The notes beneath the pieces are model-generated. The model had not been told where the DNA came from. It ran no database searches and saw nothing but the letters and a program-made list of their open reading frames with translations. Positions 1 through 12,639 of a DNA stretch of 64,000 bases are shown here, piece after piece. Source of the stretch: Tachypleus tridentatus. Lineage: Eukaryota > Arthropoda > Merostomata > Xiphosura > Limulidae. The position numbers were made by a program, and so were the translations under genes. The DNA lies in contig NC_134837.1 in NCBI RefSeq assembly GCF_004210375.1, positions 15,507,798 through 15,571,797 of the forward strand. Direction: 5' to 3'. The stretch's first letter is position 1; each line of letters starts with the position of its first letter.

Positions 1-530
1 ATTTCCTCTAATATCAGAATTTTTGACGACACTATTTCCTATAATATCAAGATTTTTGACGAGAATATTTCCTCTAGTATCAGGATTTCTGACGAGACTA
101 TTTCCTCTAATATCATGATTTGTGACGAGACATTTCCTCTAATATCTGGATTTTTGACGAGACTATTTATTCTAATATCAGAATTTCTGACGAGACTATT
201 TATTCTAATATCAGAATTTCTGACGAGACTATTTTTCTAATATCAGGATTTCTGACGAGACATTTCCTCTAATATCATGATTTGTGACGAGACATTTCCT
301 CTAATATCTGGATTTTTGACGAGACTATTTATTCTAATATCAGAATTTCTGACGAGACTATTTTTTCTAATATCAGGATTTCTGACGAGACATTTCCTCT
401 AATATCAGGATTTCTGACGAGACTATTTCCTCTAATATCATAATATTAGAATAAATAGTCTTGTCAAAATCTGATCAGAAAATCTCGTCAAAATATTTCG
501 CGAGACTATTTCCTCTAATATCAGGATTTC
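1..530. repeat. 33-bp satellite array with an inverted block
   Basis: Tandem units of about 33 bp built on ctctaatatcaggatttctg plus acgagactattt, with several shortened units. A longer period of about 162 bp is visible: the variant catgatttgtg occurs at 114 and 276. Units at about 441-497 run in the opposite orientation. The array is cut by the window start, so its true length is unknown. Confidence 0.9.
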
Positions 531-1200
531 CGAGAGAAGTGTTCCGTTTTTTATTTCATTTTATTTTTTGCTATTCTCTTAACTGTTAGGAATAATATTG
601 TGTTGTTTTATGATAATGCCTGCTTGTTCCATTCTAATCTATTGTATATAATGTGTATGGTATGTTACCATGTTGATTATTGTTGCTATATTACATAATA
701 AGTATCAGTACTGGAACAAGGTAATAACTGGGACTATTATAAAGGTGGTAATGTTTTTATCAGTCATTATCCTATATATTTTTTCCCATTTTAATGTTTA
801 AATGATGCTAATTAAATCACATATTTATAACAAATATTTGCTTAGAGAATTATACAAGTTTACCAGGGACTACTAGATTTAAAATTCCACCAGGCGATCA
901 TTTCTTCAAATGCATCATGAGAAACATAAAATAAAATGTTTAATTAAATATTTATTAGCAATATTTTTGTTTTAAACTCCAAAAGAATGACATTAATGAG
1001 ACTTTCTCACGTGGATACCATAATTTGCAAGAATAGCATTAAATAGTTTTTATTGTCCGAAAATTATGAGATATAATAACCTTTTATTTGAAGGTAATTA
1101 TATTCTTATGAAAGGCCATACAAAGCAGAAAATGAATTGATTGAAAAGAAATATATGTACAAGTGAATTGTAAACTCATCTCTGTTCTAAACTATTCTTC
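531..1200. other. AT-rich stretch, nothing recognised
   Basis: No SINE box, open frame of note, or repeat period seen on either strand. Confidence 0.5.
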
Positions 1201-1409
1201 ATATTTGTTGTTATGATGTTTGACAACTGTTAATACAAAGAAAGAGTACTGAATACACTGTTCGAAAAACCAGAAAAACCATAACTAAAGTTTGAACAGT
1301 GTATTCAGTACTCTTTCTTCATATTTGTTGTTATAACGTTTGACAACTGTTAATACAAAGAAATAGTACTGAATACACTGTTCGAACTTTAGTTGTGGTT
1401 TTTCTGGTT
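1201..1409. repeat. Foldback repeat: 120-bp direct period plus inverted arms
   Basis: 1201-1265 is repeated at 1321-1385, exactly 120 bp away, with few mismatches. In addition 1267-1318 is the reverse complement of 1358-1409 (about 52 bp, few mismatches), so the RNA or single strand would form a long hairpin with a short loop. No coding potential. It could be a foldback or MITE fragment, or a template-switch product. Confidence 0.85.
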
Positions 1410-2764
1410 ATTTTTAAAAGGTAAGAATGTTTTAAGTAAGAAGTACAAAATAAATAATCAAGTATTTTATTGGTGTAAACATTAGATTACAGGTTAAGTT
1501 GAGTTTGGTCAGGTTAGAATGTGATTGAAAATAATAGCAACTTGTATGAAGTTTGAACCAGTGCTTAAACTTTGTGAACAAATCAATCCCCGGGAAATAT
1601 GATAATACAAAAAGGTGAATTAGATATATTAGTTATATCAGGTGTGGAATTTCGAAATTTAATTAATCAAAACTCAGTTTCAGCTCCTTAGACATGCAGT
1701 TCATGTTACTGAAATGACACATTTAATACACAGTTTGGCCACCTTGTTCTAATGATTATTCACTCTGCTACTTTGACAACACAGGCTGTCATTGTGGACA
1801 TCAATGTTCTAATACACTCTCCATCTTTCAAATCCATTTTGGTACAGTGTTATGTCGATTTGATGCAACTCATCAAAAAGGTGCCATTTAAACTAATCTC
1901 ACGTGATTTATTTTGCAATCATGTTTAGTAAAAGAGTCATTGTTTGTAATATAGTTTGTCACTTTAATGACGTATGTTTTCAGTGCAAATGATAAGGATA
2001 ATAATTATGTAATCCATGAGACTGTTTTAATGACAAAAATAATTAACCTTTAAACTCAGCTTCTCAATTAATAGAGAAATTAAATAATTGTTTTTGAAAT
2101 AATATAGTATTGTTATTATTTGATATTCCTTTTAATAAACCTTTGAATTTGGACATGATCAAGTGTTTATTTCGCCATCAGTTGCGGAGCTACTTGTGAA
2201 GAGGTAACACTATTCAGAGTGTACGTTTTTTAGTTACGTAAGAAATCAGTAAGTCTAAAACACATATGAATAAATAAATAAATAATAAAGCAAACATAAA
2301 TTACTAGGCCAACGAGTTCAAGTACAACCAGATTGTTTGTTCATGATAACAGAGCAGAGTGACGTGACATTACTCACAGCCCGCTGGGTGTTAAATACAA
2401 ATTGAACTAGTACACGCAATGCCTAAATTAGACCGAGTCTTCTATCTTATTAATGACAAATTAAACAAAATGCCAACTATTATTTAAACAAATAGTGATG
2501 AATGGCTATAAATAACATAACTTGCTATCCAGTGCAGCTTAAATCTTGTTGTAAATGTTTCTCAGACAGGCAGAGTAAAATAATATAAATGCGATAAAAA
2601 CAACAATATTTTATAACTTGATAAATGAACAAATACATAATTAATTACCTACAAACTGGAATACTCTACTGATAATCACTATCTAAGTAAATGTTCCAGA
2701 ATTGTGTCTGTATGTTTGAAGTTAAGCTCAAAGCTATTCAATAGACTATCTGTCAACCATATCT
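1410..2764. other. AT-rich stretch, nothing recognised
   Basis: Short tetranucleotide run (aata)n near 2270-2285. No recognisable element or coding segment otherwise. Confidence 0.5.
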
Positions 2765-2768
2765 ATCG

Positions 2769-2821
2769 AAACCTGGTTTCTAGCGTTGTGAGTCTGCAGA
2801 CATACCACTATGTGAGAGGCT
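2769..2821 (-). mobile_element. SINE family B fragment (head)
   Basis: Reverse-strand family B head with the motif tagcgttgtgagtctgcaga. A second similar scrap (2923-2970, also minus) follows after about 100 bp. Both are diverged and lack tails. Confidence 0.6.
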
Positions 2822-3197
2822 GTTCCAAGAAATTATAATTATTGTTAAATTATCACGATTATATCGAATACATTTGGCTGTTGGTTTTTTAGCTAAAGGT
2901 ACACGGCATACTATCTACACATTGTGGGGAATCGAATCCCAGTTTATAGCATTGACATACCAGGTGACCAGCGAGCAAGATAAAGATTTTATCGGAATTT
3001 ACGTTTATTTCAGTTTTAACATCGATTTTTAATGGCATGTGAAACATATATAAATAAAAGAGTAACGTGTGCGAGTGAGTGAAACGTTTAGTTTTTTTTA
3101 AACTTTATTTAATTAGACAACAGTGACCGAAGGAGAAGGGAATCCGTCACCACACGTGCGTGAAAAGCTTTTTAAAATTCTTTAACCCCTTCCGTAA

Positions 3198-3763
3198 CGA
3201 CTCGACATGGCCAGGTGGTTCGAGCTTTCGACTTGTAATCTGAGTGTCGCAGATTCGAATCACCTTCACACCAAACATGCTCGCTCTTTCAGTTATGAAG
3301 GCGTTAGAATTTAACAATCAATCCCACTATTCGTTGGTAAAAAAGTAGCCCAAAAGATGGTGATAGGTTGTGGTGACAAGCTGCCTTTTCTCTAGTCTTA
3401 CACTGCTAATTTAGGAAGGGTTTGTTTGTTTGTTTTGAAATTTCGCACAAAGCTACTCGAGGGCCATCTGTGCTAGGCGTCCCTAATATAGCAGTGTAAG
3501 ACTAGAGAGAAGGCAGCTAGTCATCACCACCCACCACCAACTCTTGGGCTACTCTTTTACCAGCGAATAGTGGGATTGACCGTAACATTATAACGCCCCA
3601 CGGCTGAAAGGACGAGCATGTTTGGCGCGACTGGGATGCAAACCCGCGACCCTCAGATTACGAGTTGCACGCCTTAACACGCTTGGACATGCCGGGCCAA
3701 ATTAGGGAAGGCTAGAGCAGGTAGCCCTCGTGTAGCTTTATGCGAAATTCAAAACAAATAAAC
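3198..3763 (+). mobile_element. SINE family A, split by a second SINE
   Basis: Head and body run from 3198 to about 3420. The last part of the body and the tail (gccctcgtgtagctttatgc) resume at about 3699-3763 after the nested copy. Head: A box tggccaggtgg, B box gattcgaatc. The anticodon-like loop is diverged (cttgtaa). Confidence 0.9.
3421..3698 (-). mobile_element. SINE family A, nested copy
   Basis: Full-length reverse copy ending in gccgggcc, inserted in the SINE at 3198-3763. Flanked by an imperfect target-site duplication: aatttaggaagg at about 3408-3419 and aaattagggaagg at 3699-3711. It belongs to the subfamily whose head reads aagcgtgttaaggcg on the sense strand. Confidence 0.9.
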
Positions 3764-5021
3764 TTTCCGTGACTTATCAGAGACAACTCGAGCGTCCTCC
3801 AGTTTCAAAAAGATATTTGTCCGAGTTAATATGAACAAACAATTTGTCACCGTACTTTTAATTTTCTCAAATTTATTTGCATGTATCGTTTATTATAATT
3901 AGTTCTTGCTATATGGCATCATAAATATGTGGTTTTCTCTGTTGGACTTGTTCTAAATAATTCCATAAACATACAACTTCTTACAATTTTTATTAGCTGC
4001 AATCATCCAACCGTAATAGACTGGAATGCGATTAAAAATAAAAACAACTTGCATGATGTATCCTTCACCTTGAATTCAAATATCTTGATTAGACACAATA
4101 CCAGTTCTTGTGTGTGAGTCAAAATTGCCATTAGTACCAACCAGCCGACTACCCATGGCGCCAGTACATTAGATCCGCGTGTGACGTATTCATGACGTCA
4201 TATCTGCACCCTGAGAATGGAAAAAAATAAAGTTCTCAGTTACGGAAAACGGAGGCAAAACGGGAAAATCGTGACCCCTATTGCAAGTCTACATAAACAT
4301 AAGATAAAACTTTTGTGAAGTTGGGAGTTACACATAGCGTAATTAAAACGTTTTTCGAGTATCATTTAAGCAAGAATTACATTATGGTATGATATCCAAT
4401 ATTTATTGAATATTAGTTTGTATATATAAAAGTAAAATCTAGTCATTTGCTTTGTTAAATTCATGACTATAGAATAATGTGAAAGAAAAATCAATAAAGC
4501 GTACAACAAGGACGCAAAAGTCAATTTATTACATAATTACTCAAGAACTAGAAATTTGTTCCTACATTCAATTGAAAGAAGTTAATTCACACCTTAACGT
4601 ATACGACTCGTATCATTAAACGATGCTTTACCTCAACAAGCACCATGTTACTTCTAGTCGTTTTTGTTGTAATTACTTTTCTTAAATGTTAGTAAGCACG
4701 AGAACTAATCAAAATTTTGCTATTTTACAAAAAAAGCGGGATGTGTATTAGCTTCTAAAAGCCGAACATTTCAATTATTAAGAGTTTAATAGAACTATAA
4801 TAAACATAACATTTTTATACAATGATGAGCTCCCATATGTTTCACCTCAAATCATTGGTTCATTATGCAGGTCAAAGGTTAGTTATGCAGATTAAAAGAT
4901 TATCTGATGAACATCAAAGGCATCTACATAAAGTATTAATGAATTTTTGAGGCCGTCATTAACATGGATATCAAATTTTTTGTTGTAATGACGAAAATAC
5001 CCTATCTTATCTTCTGTGGGT
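3764..5021. other. AT-rich stretch, nothing recognised
   Basis: A 62-codon frame at 3929-4117 has no recognisable motif and is probably chance. Nothing else seen. Confidence 0.5.
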
Positions 5022-5284
5022 CTTGTACTTATTGTATCTAGTAACTTGTACTTATTGTATCTAGTAACTTGTACTCATTGTATCTAGTAACTTGTACTTA
5101 TTGTATCTAGTAACTTGTACTTATTGTATATAGTAACTTGTACTCATTGTATCTAGTAACTTGTCCTCATTGTATCTAGTAACTTGTCCTTATTGTATCT
5201 AGTAACTTGTCCTTATTGTATCTAGTAACTTGTCCTTATTGTATCTAGTAACTTGTACTCATTGTATCTAGTAACTTGTGCTTA
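5022..5284. repeat. 23-bp minisatellite, about 11 copies
   Basis: Unit cttgtacttattgtatcta plus gtaa (23 bp). Variants are tact/tcct and tta/tca at fixed positions. Confidence 0.95.
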
Positions 5285-5615
5285 TCATGTAATCATAAAA
5301 ATATCAAAACTAGAAGTTGTTACTCGTAAAATGATGACATCACACATGTCATAATATTGTCCAATTCATAATTATCCTAATGATATTTTACTTTAACATA
5401 TCAGTTATCCTCATTATTTTTATCATTACCCCTCAACCACTCGTTTAACATTATCACCAAAGGCAATGTGGACATGAAGTTCCGCACAAACAACAATTTT
5501 TTTTCTCGCAGAAGACACCTTCCTTCACATATTGTACTTTTTTCACCCACAATTCACATAACGGAGAATATGTTCAGTTGAAAGTTTACAAGCCCTCCAG
5601 TAATGAACATGTCAC
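5285..5615. other. Stretch with nothing recognised
   Basis: AT-rich, no recognisable element. Confidence 0.5.
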
Positions 5616-5620
5616 TGTGT

Positions 5621-5742
5621 TACTAGTAAAGCAGAAAACAACGCTTCGACCTTCTGAGGCCATCTTCAGGTTAACAGGTTTTTTTTTGTTAACCTGAAGA
5701 TGACCAAAGAAGGTCGAAACATTGTTCTATGCTTTGTTAGTA
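5621..5742. repeat. Palindrome of two hammerhead-like motifs
   Basis: Arms 5621-5675 and 5688-5742 (55 bp each, about 46 matching) flank a T-rich loop. On the plus strand the right arm reads cctgaagatgacc, aaaga, then aggtcgaaac: a CUGAAGA core, a GACC/GGUC stem and GAAAC, which resembles a hammerhead ribozyme half. Similar motifs lie near 20377-20465, 41245-41363 and 53358-53498. Such motifs are known from Penelope-like retroelements (established for the family). Assignment here is inference, because an extra U sits between CUGAAGA and the stem. Confidence 0.65.
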
Positions 5743-5764
5743 AAAGTGTTAATACCAATACCAG

Positions 5765-6620
5765 CCGTTATGAGATACATTTCTTCTTCAAGTGGGTTTC
5801 TCGTTATCACGAAAAGGTCACTCTATTGCATTGTCCAAACAAATCTATTTGAAATTGGTGTATTTATAACATTCGCTACAGGACGACACTGATTAACGCC
5901 TTTTTCGAATGGACCAGAAGCGAACATAATGTCTTAGGCATAAGTTTTTCGTTAGTATGCTGAAACCATAAAAGCTTCTATCTTCCTTCATTAAATAATC
6001 TCACAATAAAATCAGTATTAACACAACTAAACACATAAAGTTGGCCAAAAATTAATAAGTCAGTACAATCTACATTAGAATGTTTTAATTCGTATCAATA
6101 AACCTCCTGTAGTAATCAGGATGGTACATAATGTGGGATGTTTCAGTATTCTTACAATGAATGTCTAGATTTAATGAACAAACTTTGGCGAAACTCTGGT
6201 CTACAACCCCTAAATACTGACAATTTTTGTTAGCTTAGCAAAATGTACCCAATTATGTTTTTGTAAACTTTTTGTTTTCAATAATTCCTCACATATGGGC
6301 AATCAATACACTTGAACCTGTTTTTTTATGACATTTTGAGTAGTTATGAGTTTGGAAATACAGGGTACTCACTGAAAAAAAATTAAAAAAGCGTATTTCT
6401 ATGCGGAGTATTTACCTTATGTCACAGTTCTAAAACGTGAGAGCTACTCGAATTACAAGGTAAGAATGTTTGTTTTTAATTAGATCTAATTACGTACCCT
6501 TCAACACGTTTAAAGTTTCGAAAGTCTATCTCTACCACTATAATTTCTACAAATGAGAGATTTCTATAGTTACTAAATGGCCAATCAACTCACATATCTT
6601 ACAACGACATTAAACCGGAT
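5765..6620. other. Stretch with nothing recognised
   Basis: 5743-5815 continues the repeat flank seen at 41 kb (aataccaataccagc and agtgggtttctcg). The rest shows no recognisable structure. Confidence 0.5.
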
Positions 6621-6622
6621 TA

Positions 6623-6895
6623 GGCCCAGCATGGCTAGTTGGATGAGGCACTCGACTCGTAATCAGAGAGTCGCGGGTTCGAACCCCCGTCACACCAAAC
6701 ATGTTCACCCTTTCAGCCGTGGGGCATTATAATGTGGCAGTCGATTCCACTATTCGTTAACAAAAGAGTGGCCCAAGAGTTAGTTGGTAAGTCGTGATGA
6801 CTAGTTGCCTTCCCTCTTGTCTTACACTGCTAAATTAGGGACGGCTAGCGCAGATAGCCCTCAAGTAACTTTGTGCGAAATTAAAAGACATAAAG
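6623..6895 (+). mobile_element. SINE family A
   Basis: Near full-length. Head ggcccagcatggctag, loop ctcgtaatc, B box gggttcgaaccc, body with cactattcg and cttacactgctaaattag, tail ctttgtgcgaaatt. A 75-codon frame at 6805-7032 overlaps it and is not a gene. Confidence 0.95.
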
Positions 6896-7769
6896 ATTTC
6901 ATTAAAGAATTAAAATTTATTACCGTGTTTCGTATTCTAAATTACAAGTTGAATATAGTTCATAGGTTATACAAAATGTTTATTGCATTATGGAACAGAA
7001 GTAACGGAGTTATTCAATCGGAGATATTTTAATAGTACATACATGACACCATGATAGATGTTAAGAAATAATAACGAACTGGTTAGTAAGAAACTAAGCA
7101 CTAAATGGGCGTAGCATTTCGCCTACTAACTCCCATTAATATAAAGAGAGATATTAATTTCATAATGTCAAATTCAAAGCATGTGGTTAATAAAATTGAT
7201 AAAATCCTAATTTTAAGGTAAAAAGTCAATCGATAATAAAAAAAACTCATAAGCTTGAAACTGCGTTTTCTGCCTTTATTAAAAAAACATTCTTGAAGTT
7301 AATAAAGAGGAATTTGAAAATTTAGGTTTTGGAAACACATTAAGAAAAGGATAAGATTCATCCATCTTAAAGGAACATGATAAAAATTATCAAATTCATC
7401 CAACAGTTCACTGTTTAGTTCTACACTTCAAATGCATACAAGGTTTTCCTGACACACCTGGATGGCTGGGCGCAGTATCTCGTTATCAGTAACAAGAAGT
7501 GTGACCTTGTATATTCAAGGGAAAAGGACAAGACGCATATTCTCAGAAAATTTAAAAAGACATAACTACCAGGTAAATAATCATCGACATAAATTTATAT
7601 ATAATTTCAAAAAAACAATTTTAATTGGTTCTGTGACTTTTTTTTAATTAAAAGGTGAGGCTTAAATTCGGAGAAATAAAATATTCATTTACTTAAAGAA
7701 ACGCAAACCAGGGTGAAAAAAATCACATTTTAACTTCCAGTGTACTGGTGAAAAAAAAAAGACAGATGA
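6896..7769. other. AT-rich stretch, nothing recognised
   Basis: Short frames only (e.g. 7462-7647), without motifs. Confidence 0.5.
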
Positions 7770-9330
7770 TATATATATATATATATGTTGTGTGGTCTGT
7801 GAATAATGTGGTATATATATGTTGTGTGGTCTGTGAATAATGCGGTGTATATATCTTGTGTGGTCTGTGAATAATGTGATATATATATATGTTGTGTGGT
7901 CTATGAATAATGTGATATATATATATTGTGTGGCCTGTGAATAATGTGGTATATATATGTTGTGTGGTCTGTGAATAATGCGGTGTATATATATTGTGTG
8001 GTCTGTGAATAATGTGATATATATATGTTGTGTGGTCTGTGAATAATGTTGTATATATATGTTGTGTGGTCTGTGAATAATGTGGTATATATATATTGTG
8101 TGGTCTGTGAATAATGTGGTATATATATATTGTGTGGTCTGTGAACAATGTGATATATATATCTTGTGTGGTCTGTGAATAATGTGGTATATATATATTG
8201 TGTGGTCTGTGAATAATGCGGTGTATATATGTTGTGTGGTCTGTGAATAATGTGATATATATATGTTGTGTGGTCTGTGAATAATGTGATATATATATGT
8301 TGTGTGGTCTGTGAATAATGTGATATACATATATGTTGTGTGGTCTGTGAATAATGTTGTATATATATGTTGTGTGGTCTGTGAATAATGTGGTATATAT
8401 ATATTGTGTGGTCTGTGAATAATGTGGTATATATATATTGTGTGGTCTGTGAATAATGTGGTATATATATATTGTGTGGTCTGTGAATAATGTGATATAT
8501 ATATGTTGTGTGGTCTGTGAATAATGTGATATATATATGTTGTGTGGTCTGTGAATAATGTGATACATATATGTTGTGTGGTCTGTGAATAATGTGATAT
8601 ATATATGTTGTGTGGTCTGTGAATAATGTGATATACATATATGTTGTGTGGTCTGTGAATAATGTTGTATATATATGTTGTGTGGTCTGTGAATAATGTG
8701 GTATATATATATTGTGTGGTCTGTGAATAATGTGGTATATATATATTGTGTGGTCTGTGAATAATGTGGTATATATATATTGTGTGGTCTGTGAATAATG
8801 TGATATATATATGTTGTGTGGTCTGTGAACAATGTGATATACATATATGTTGTGTGGTCTGTGAATAATGTGATATATATATGTTGTGTGGTCTGTGAAT
8901 AATGTGATATATATATATTGTGTGGTCTGTGAATAATTTTACATATATATATGTTGTGTGGTCTGTGAATAATGTGGTATATATATGTTGTGTGGTCTGT
9001 GAATAATCTGGTATATATATGTTGTGTGGTCTGTGAACAATGTGATATACATATATGTTGTGTGGTCTGTGAATAATGTGATATATATATGTTGTGTGGT
9101 CTGTGAATAATGTGATATATATATATTGTGTGGTCTGTGAATAATTTTACATATATATATGTTGTGTGGTCTGTGAATAATGTGGTATATATATGTTGTG
9201 TGGTCTGTGAATAATCTGGTATATATATGTTGTGTGGTCTGTGAATAATGTGATATATATATATATGTTGTGTGGTCTGTGAATAATGTGATATATATAT
9301 ATATATGTTGTGTAGTCTGTGAATAACGTG
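7770..9330. repeat. 34-bp minisatellite array, about 45 copies
   Basis: Unit tgttgtgtggtctgtgaata plus atgtggtatatata, 34 bp with small length changes in the TA run. Because 34 is not a multiple of 3 and no frame of the minus-strand unit has a stop, the minus strand carries long artefactual open frames (up to 548 codons, 7723-9369). Larger periods are present: about 208 bp (variant aattttacatata at 8935 and 9143) and about 308 bp (variant atatacat at 8323 and 8631). Confidence 0.97.
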
Positions 9331-9648
9331 GCACTGGTCAAAGAGGTCGCCGTTTGTGATATTTCTCACGTGAACATCTCTCCTGTATTATAAATTATTA
9401 CATTACGAAATATACAGATAGACAAATATTTCATTAACCTTATCAGCTCCTTCTATAAACTTAGGTTCATGGTTGCTCACTCTACTTTAATTCAAAGAAA
9501 ATACTAAACAAGTGTTGTTTTTTTAATTACCATTGTGTTACTGTAGTTAATAAATCTGTTACAATTACTATTTATTTAAAAACACTAAGAATATGTAGCC
9601 GATAGTTTTGCTTACGTAGCTAACTCGAAGAAGTTCAGAAATGAAACT
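9331..9648. other. Stretch with nothing recognised
   Basis: Nothing seen. Confidence 0.5.
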
Positions 9649-9762
9649 GCCCCAAGTGGCACAGCGGACTCACGCCGCTAAATATCGGGTTTCGATACCC
9701 GGGGGGCAGAGCATATATAGCCCATTGTGCAGCTTTTGAGCTAAATTCTAAACAAACCAAAC
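9649..9762 (+). mobile_element. SINE family B (B1 tail)
   Basis: Head ccccaagtggcacagcgg, B box gggtttcgataccc, then ggcagagcatatatagccc and tail ttctaaacaaacc. Flanks agaaatgaaac (about 9635) and agatgtgaaac (about 9763) look like a duplication with two mismatches. Confidence 0.88.
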
Positions 9763-9769
9763 CAGATGT

Positions 9770-10264
9770 GAAACAAAAAGACAGAGACAAGACACATAAA
9801 AAAATCTCTTAATGTTTCAACACATTTTTCATTACAGTTTTATATGTATACAGGATTTATAACTTAAACGTAGGAAATTACATACATTACTATCCGTTAT
9901 TGTCATAATTCTGTTGTTCTCTACCAATAAAGGAACGTTTCTTGCAGCAGAACTAAATTTTCTTAACTTATAAAAGGATCACTTACATTTAAACTGAATC
10001 TGGATCCAAGATGAAGGGAGTGTGCTGAATGTGAGTGAAGGTAAGCGTAGTAGAGTTAATTCACTGATTATTTCCATAAAGAGCTTGGTTTATCTATTTT
10101 TTTTTTCGATAGGGTTAAACCAGTTCTCTCTGGCGTGCGGTGATGCATAATATAGCCGGAAAGATGTTCGTGGAATTTGCACGAGAAATCGTGATAGTTG
10201 ATATGCGAAAATGTCCTTATTAGATGTTGACAGCAACCAAACTTTGCCTTTTCATCTAATGAAG
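9770..10264. other. Stretch with nothing recognised
   Basis: Nothing beyond short homopolymers. Confidence 0.5.
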
Positions 10265-10538
10265 GGTTGTTTGTTCGAATTTTGCTCAAAGCTACACGAG
10301 GGCTATTTGCTCTAGCCGTCCATAATCTCTCAGTGTAAGGATAAAGGGAAGGCAGATAGTCATCACCACTCATCATCAACTCTTGGGATACTCTTTTATC
10401 ACCAAATAGTGGGATTGAATGAAACATAATAAAGCCCCCACGGCTAAAAGGGGCGAGCATGTTCGGTGTGACAGGATTCAAACCCGCGATCCTCAGATTA
10501 CGAGTTCATCGTTCTAACCACCTGGCCATAACTGTCCG
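10265..10538 (-). mobile_element. SINE family A
   Basis: Full-length reverse copy, moderately diverged, from tail (tttgctcaaagctacacgag) to head (accacctggccata). Confidence 0.92.
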
Positions 10539-10894
10539 TTTGTCTATTAACCATAACAAGCAGTAGTTAAATATTTGTCTTATTTTCTTGCTAAAGCAAT
10601 TCATCGATTACTTTTTCAGAAGGTCGTTTGTGCCATGACCTAAGGTTAACACACTGTATTTCTTCCTATCAATAGTATACATCGTTAGCTAACTATACTG
10701 ATTTTAAAAAATCTTCCAGCTTGCCTCTAAGAAAAATGTTAATAGAAGCATCATTTTAAAAATTCCTCACACAGAAGTTCTTCGAAACCTAGCTAACCGT
10801 GAAAGTTTCTTCAGTTTTAACCTTCTACTTAACCCTTCTTATCTAAAGTGGGAGAGATGCGTATTTTTAGTTCATACAGACCTTTACTAAAGTG

Positions 10895-11157
10895 TTTATT
10901 TGTTATGAAATTCGCGCAAAGCTACCAGAGGACTATCTGCGCTCACAGTCCTTAATTTAGCCAGTGTAAGACCAGAGGGAAGTCAATTATTGATCACCAC
11001 TTACTGCTAACTCTTGAGCTACTAAATTTCCAGCAAATATTGGATTGACTGTAACATTATAACATCCCCAAGGCTGAAAGGGCGAGTATGTTCGGTGTGA
11101 CGGGATTCGAACCCGCTCCTCGCAGATTGCGAGTCAAGCGCTCTCAGCCACCCATCG
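10895..11157 (-). mobile_element. SINE family A
   Basis: Reverse copy from ttcgcgcaaagctacc to gccacccatcg. The B box complement gggattcgaacccgc is intact; the loop is altered (attgcgagtc). Confidence 0.9.
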
Positions 11158-12516
11158 AAAAGTAATTCCAATAGGAGATACAGTTTTTAACAGGTATTAT
11201 TTTTAATATAACTAATTCAGATCTTATAGAAATTAAAGTTTTCCGGAATATGTGTCTCGAGAAATGAGTTTAAACAGTAACATAATATTAAGCAGAAATC
11301 AAGCAAAGCTTTGGTATACAAATGTTCTAGAGGATGACTCGGTCCATAAACTTTACAATAGAAAATCCTTCAAAATAGAATAACTCGTTAAAACTAAACT
11401 ATACCTAGAAAATCTATAAGTGTCGAAATTGCACAAGTTTATTTCACAATATATCTTGTCAACCTTTTCATAACTCAAGGAGCTCGGGAAGAAACTTGGT
11501 ATTCATGTTATTCAGTGAAGTCGCTTAGCTAATCTACGATTGAACTGTTGAAATGGACGCTGGGAAATCGTCGTTCTCGTGTAATTACTGAAGTCATAAT
11601 GAACTGTAATTTTTAGTAAGTATGTGTTACTCACAGGTAAATGCAACGTGCTGCAGCTCTTGACCTTTAACCTTAAGCTAGCATGTGTGTGTTTCAGTAC
11701 GGATTTCTTGGAAAGCAGTTTATTCCAACTGGTAATACAGAAACGTGTACAGTTGGCTTAACATACGGCTGTATACAGTACACTGGATGAATCATGTAAC
11801 CCATGGACTTGTTTCATGGATGAATCATGTAATCCATGGACTTGTGTCATGAATGATTTTTTTTACTCACTCCGTTGTGTGAGTCAGGTGTTTCCGTAGT
11901 TTTATATCTAACCATACATTTTTTATTGTATTAAACAGCAAGACAACTTATCTGTTAAGATAACATGTCGCTGTATTTATGTGTCAAATTATGAGTTTTA
12001 TGATAGAAACTACATTCGTGGTTGTTCATTTTCCTTTTTTCTTTATACATGTCTAATTCATTCGTCATTTAATGATCCTGAACGTTTTGGCTTTTTGCTC
12101 GATACAGTGAACCTGAATATTTAATACATGCACTACATGCGTTACGAAAATCAAACACAACAAAGTTGTGTGTTTTCAACATGAAAAAGAACAAAATTTT
12201 TATACACTTGCAACAAAATACAAATGAAAAAAACGCTATCATAAAACAATGGAACATGCAAAAGGAGATATATAAAAAAATAAAGAATTGTTATATAGAT
12301 TTTATTCTCTAGAAAATCAATATTAAGAAATATATAAATTAATTAATTTTAAAATATAAATTCAATTTGTTCACTTTCTTATTATCTCTTATATTATTAG
12401 TATTTATTCCATATTTTCCACGCCTTCATAACTTATTCATTATTTGATTGTATGATTAGTGGTATACATAATTTCGTGTCAGTTTTATAAATATAAATTT
12501 CTTTATTTCTCAAAAG
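11158..12516. other. Stretch with a small duplication
   Basis: A 33-bp unit (gatgaatcatgtaacccatg and on) is repeated twice at about 11784-11849. No other element or credible coding frame seen. Confidence 0.5.
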
Positions 12517-12638
12517 GCCCTCCAGTGGCACAACGGTATGTCTGCGGATATACAGCGTTGAAAAACGAATTTCGATACCCCTGGTGGGCAGAGCACAAAT
12601 AGCTGCTTGTTTATTTTTGTGCTTAATTCTAAATAATC
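12517..12638 (+). mobile_element. SINE family B (B1 tail)
   Basis: Head ggccctccagtggcacaacg, B box atttcgatacccc, tail tgggcagagcacaaatagc and gtgcttaattctaaataa. Confidence 0.9.
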
Positions 12639-12639
12639 T

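Noticed and set aside
1600-2160. Possible exon or promoter sequence
   Set aside because: No open frame above 60 codons and no recognisable splice-bounded coding segment.
7723-9369. 548-codon minus-strand frame
   Set aside because: It lies almost completely in the 34-bp array; codon content is the repeat read in three phases. No start context or domain.
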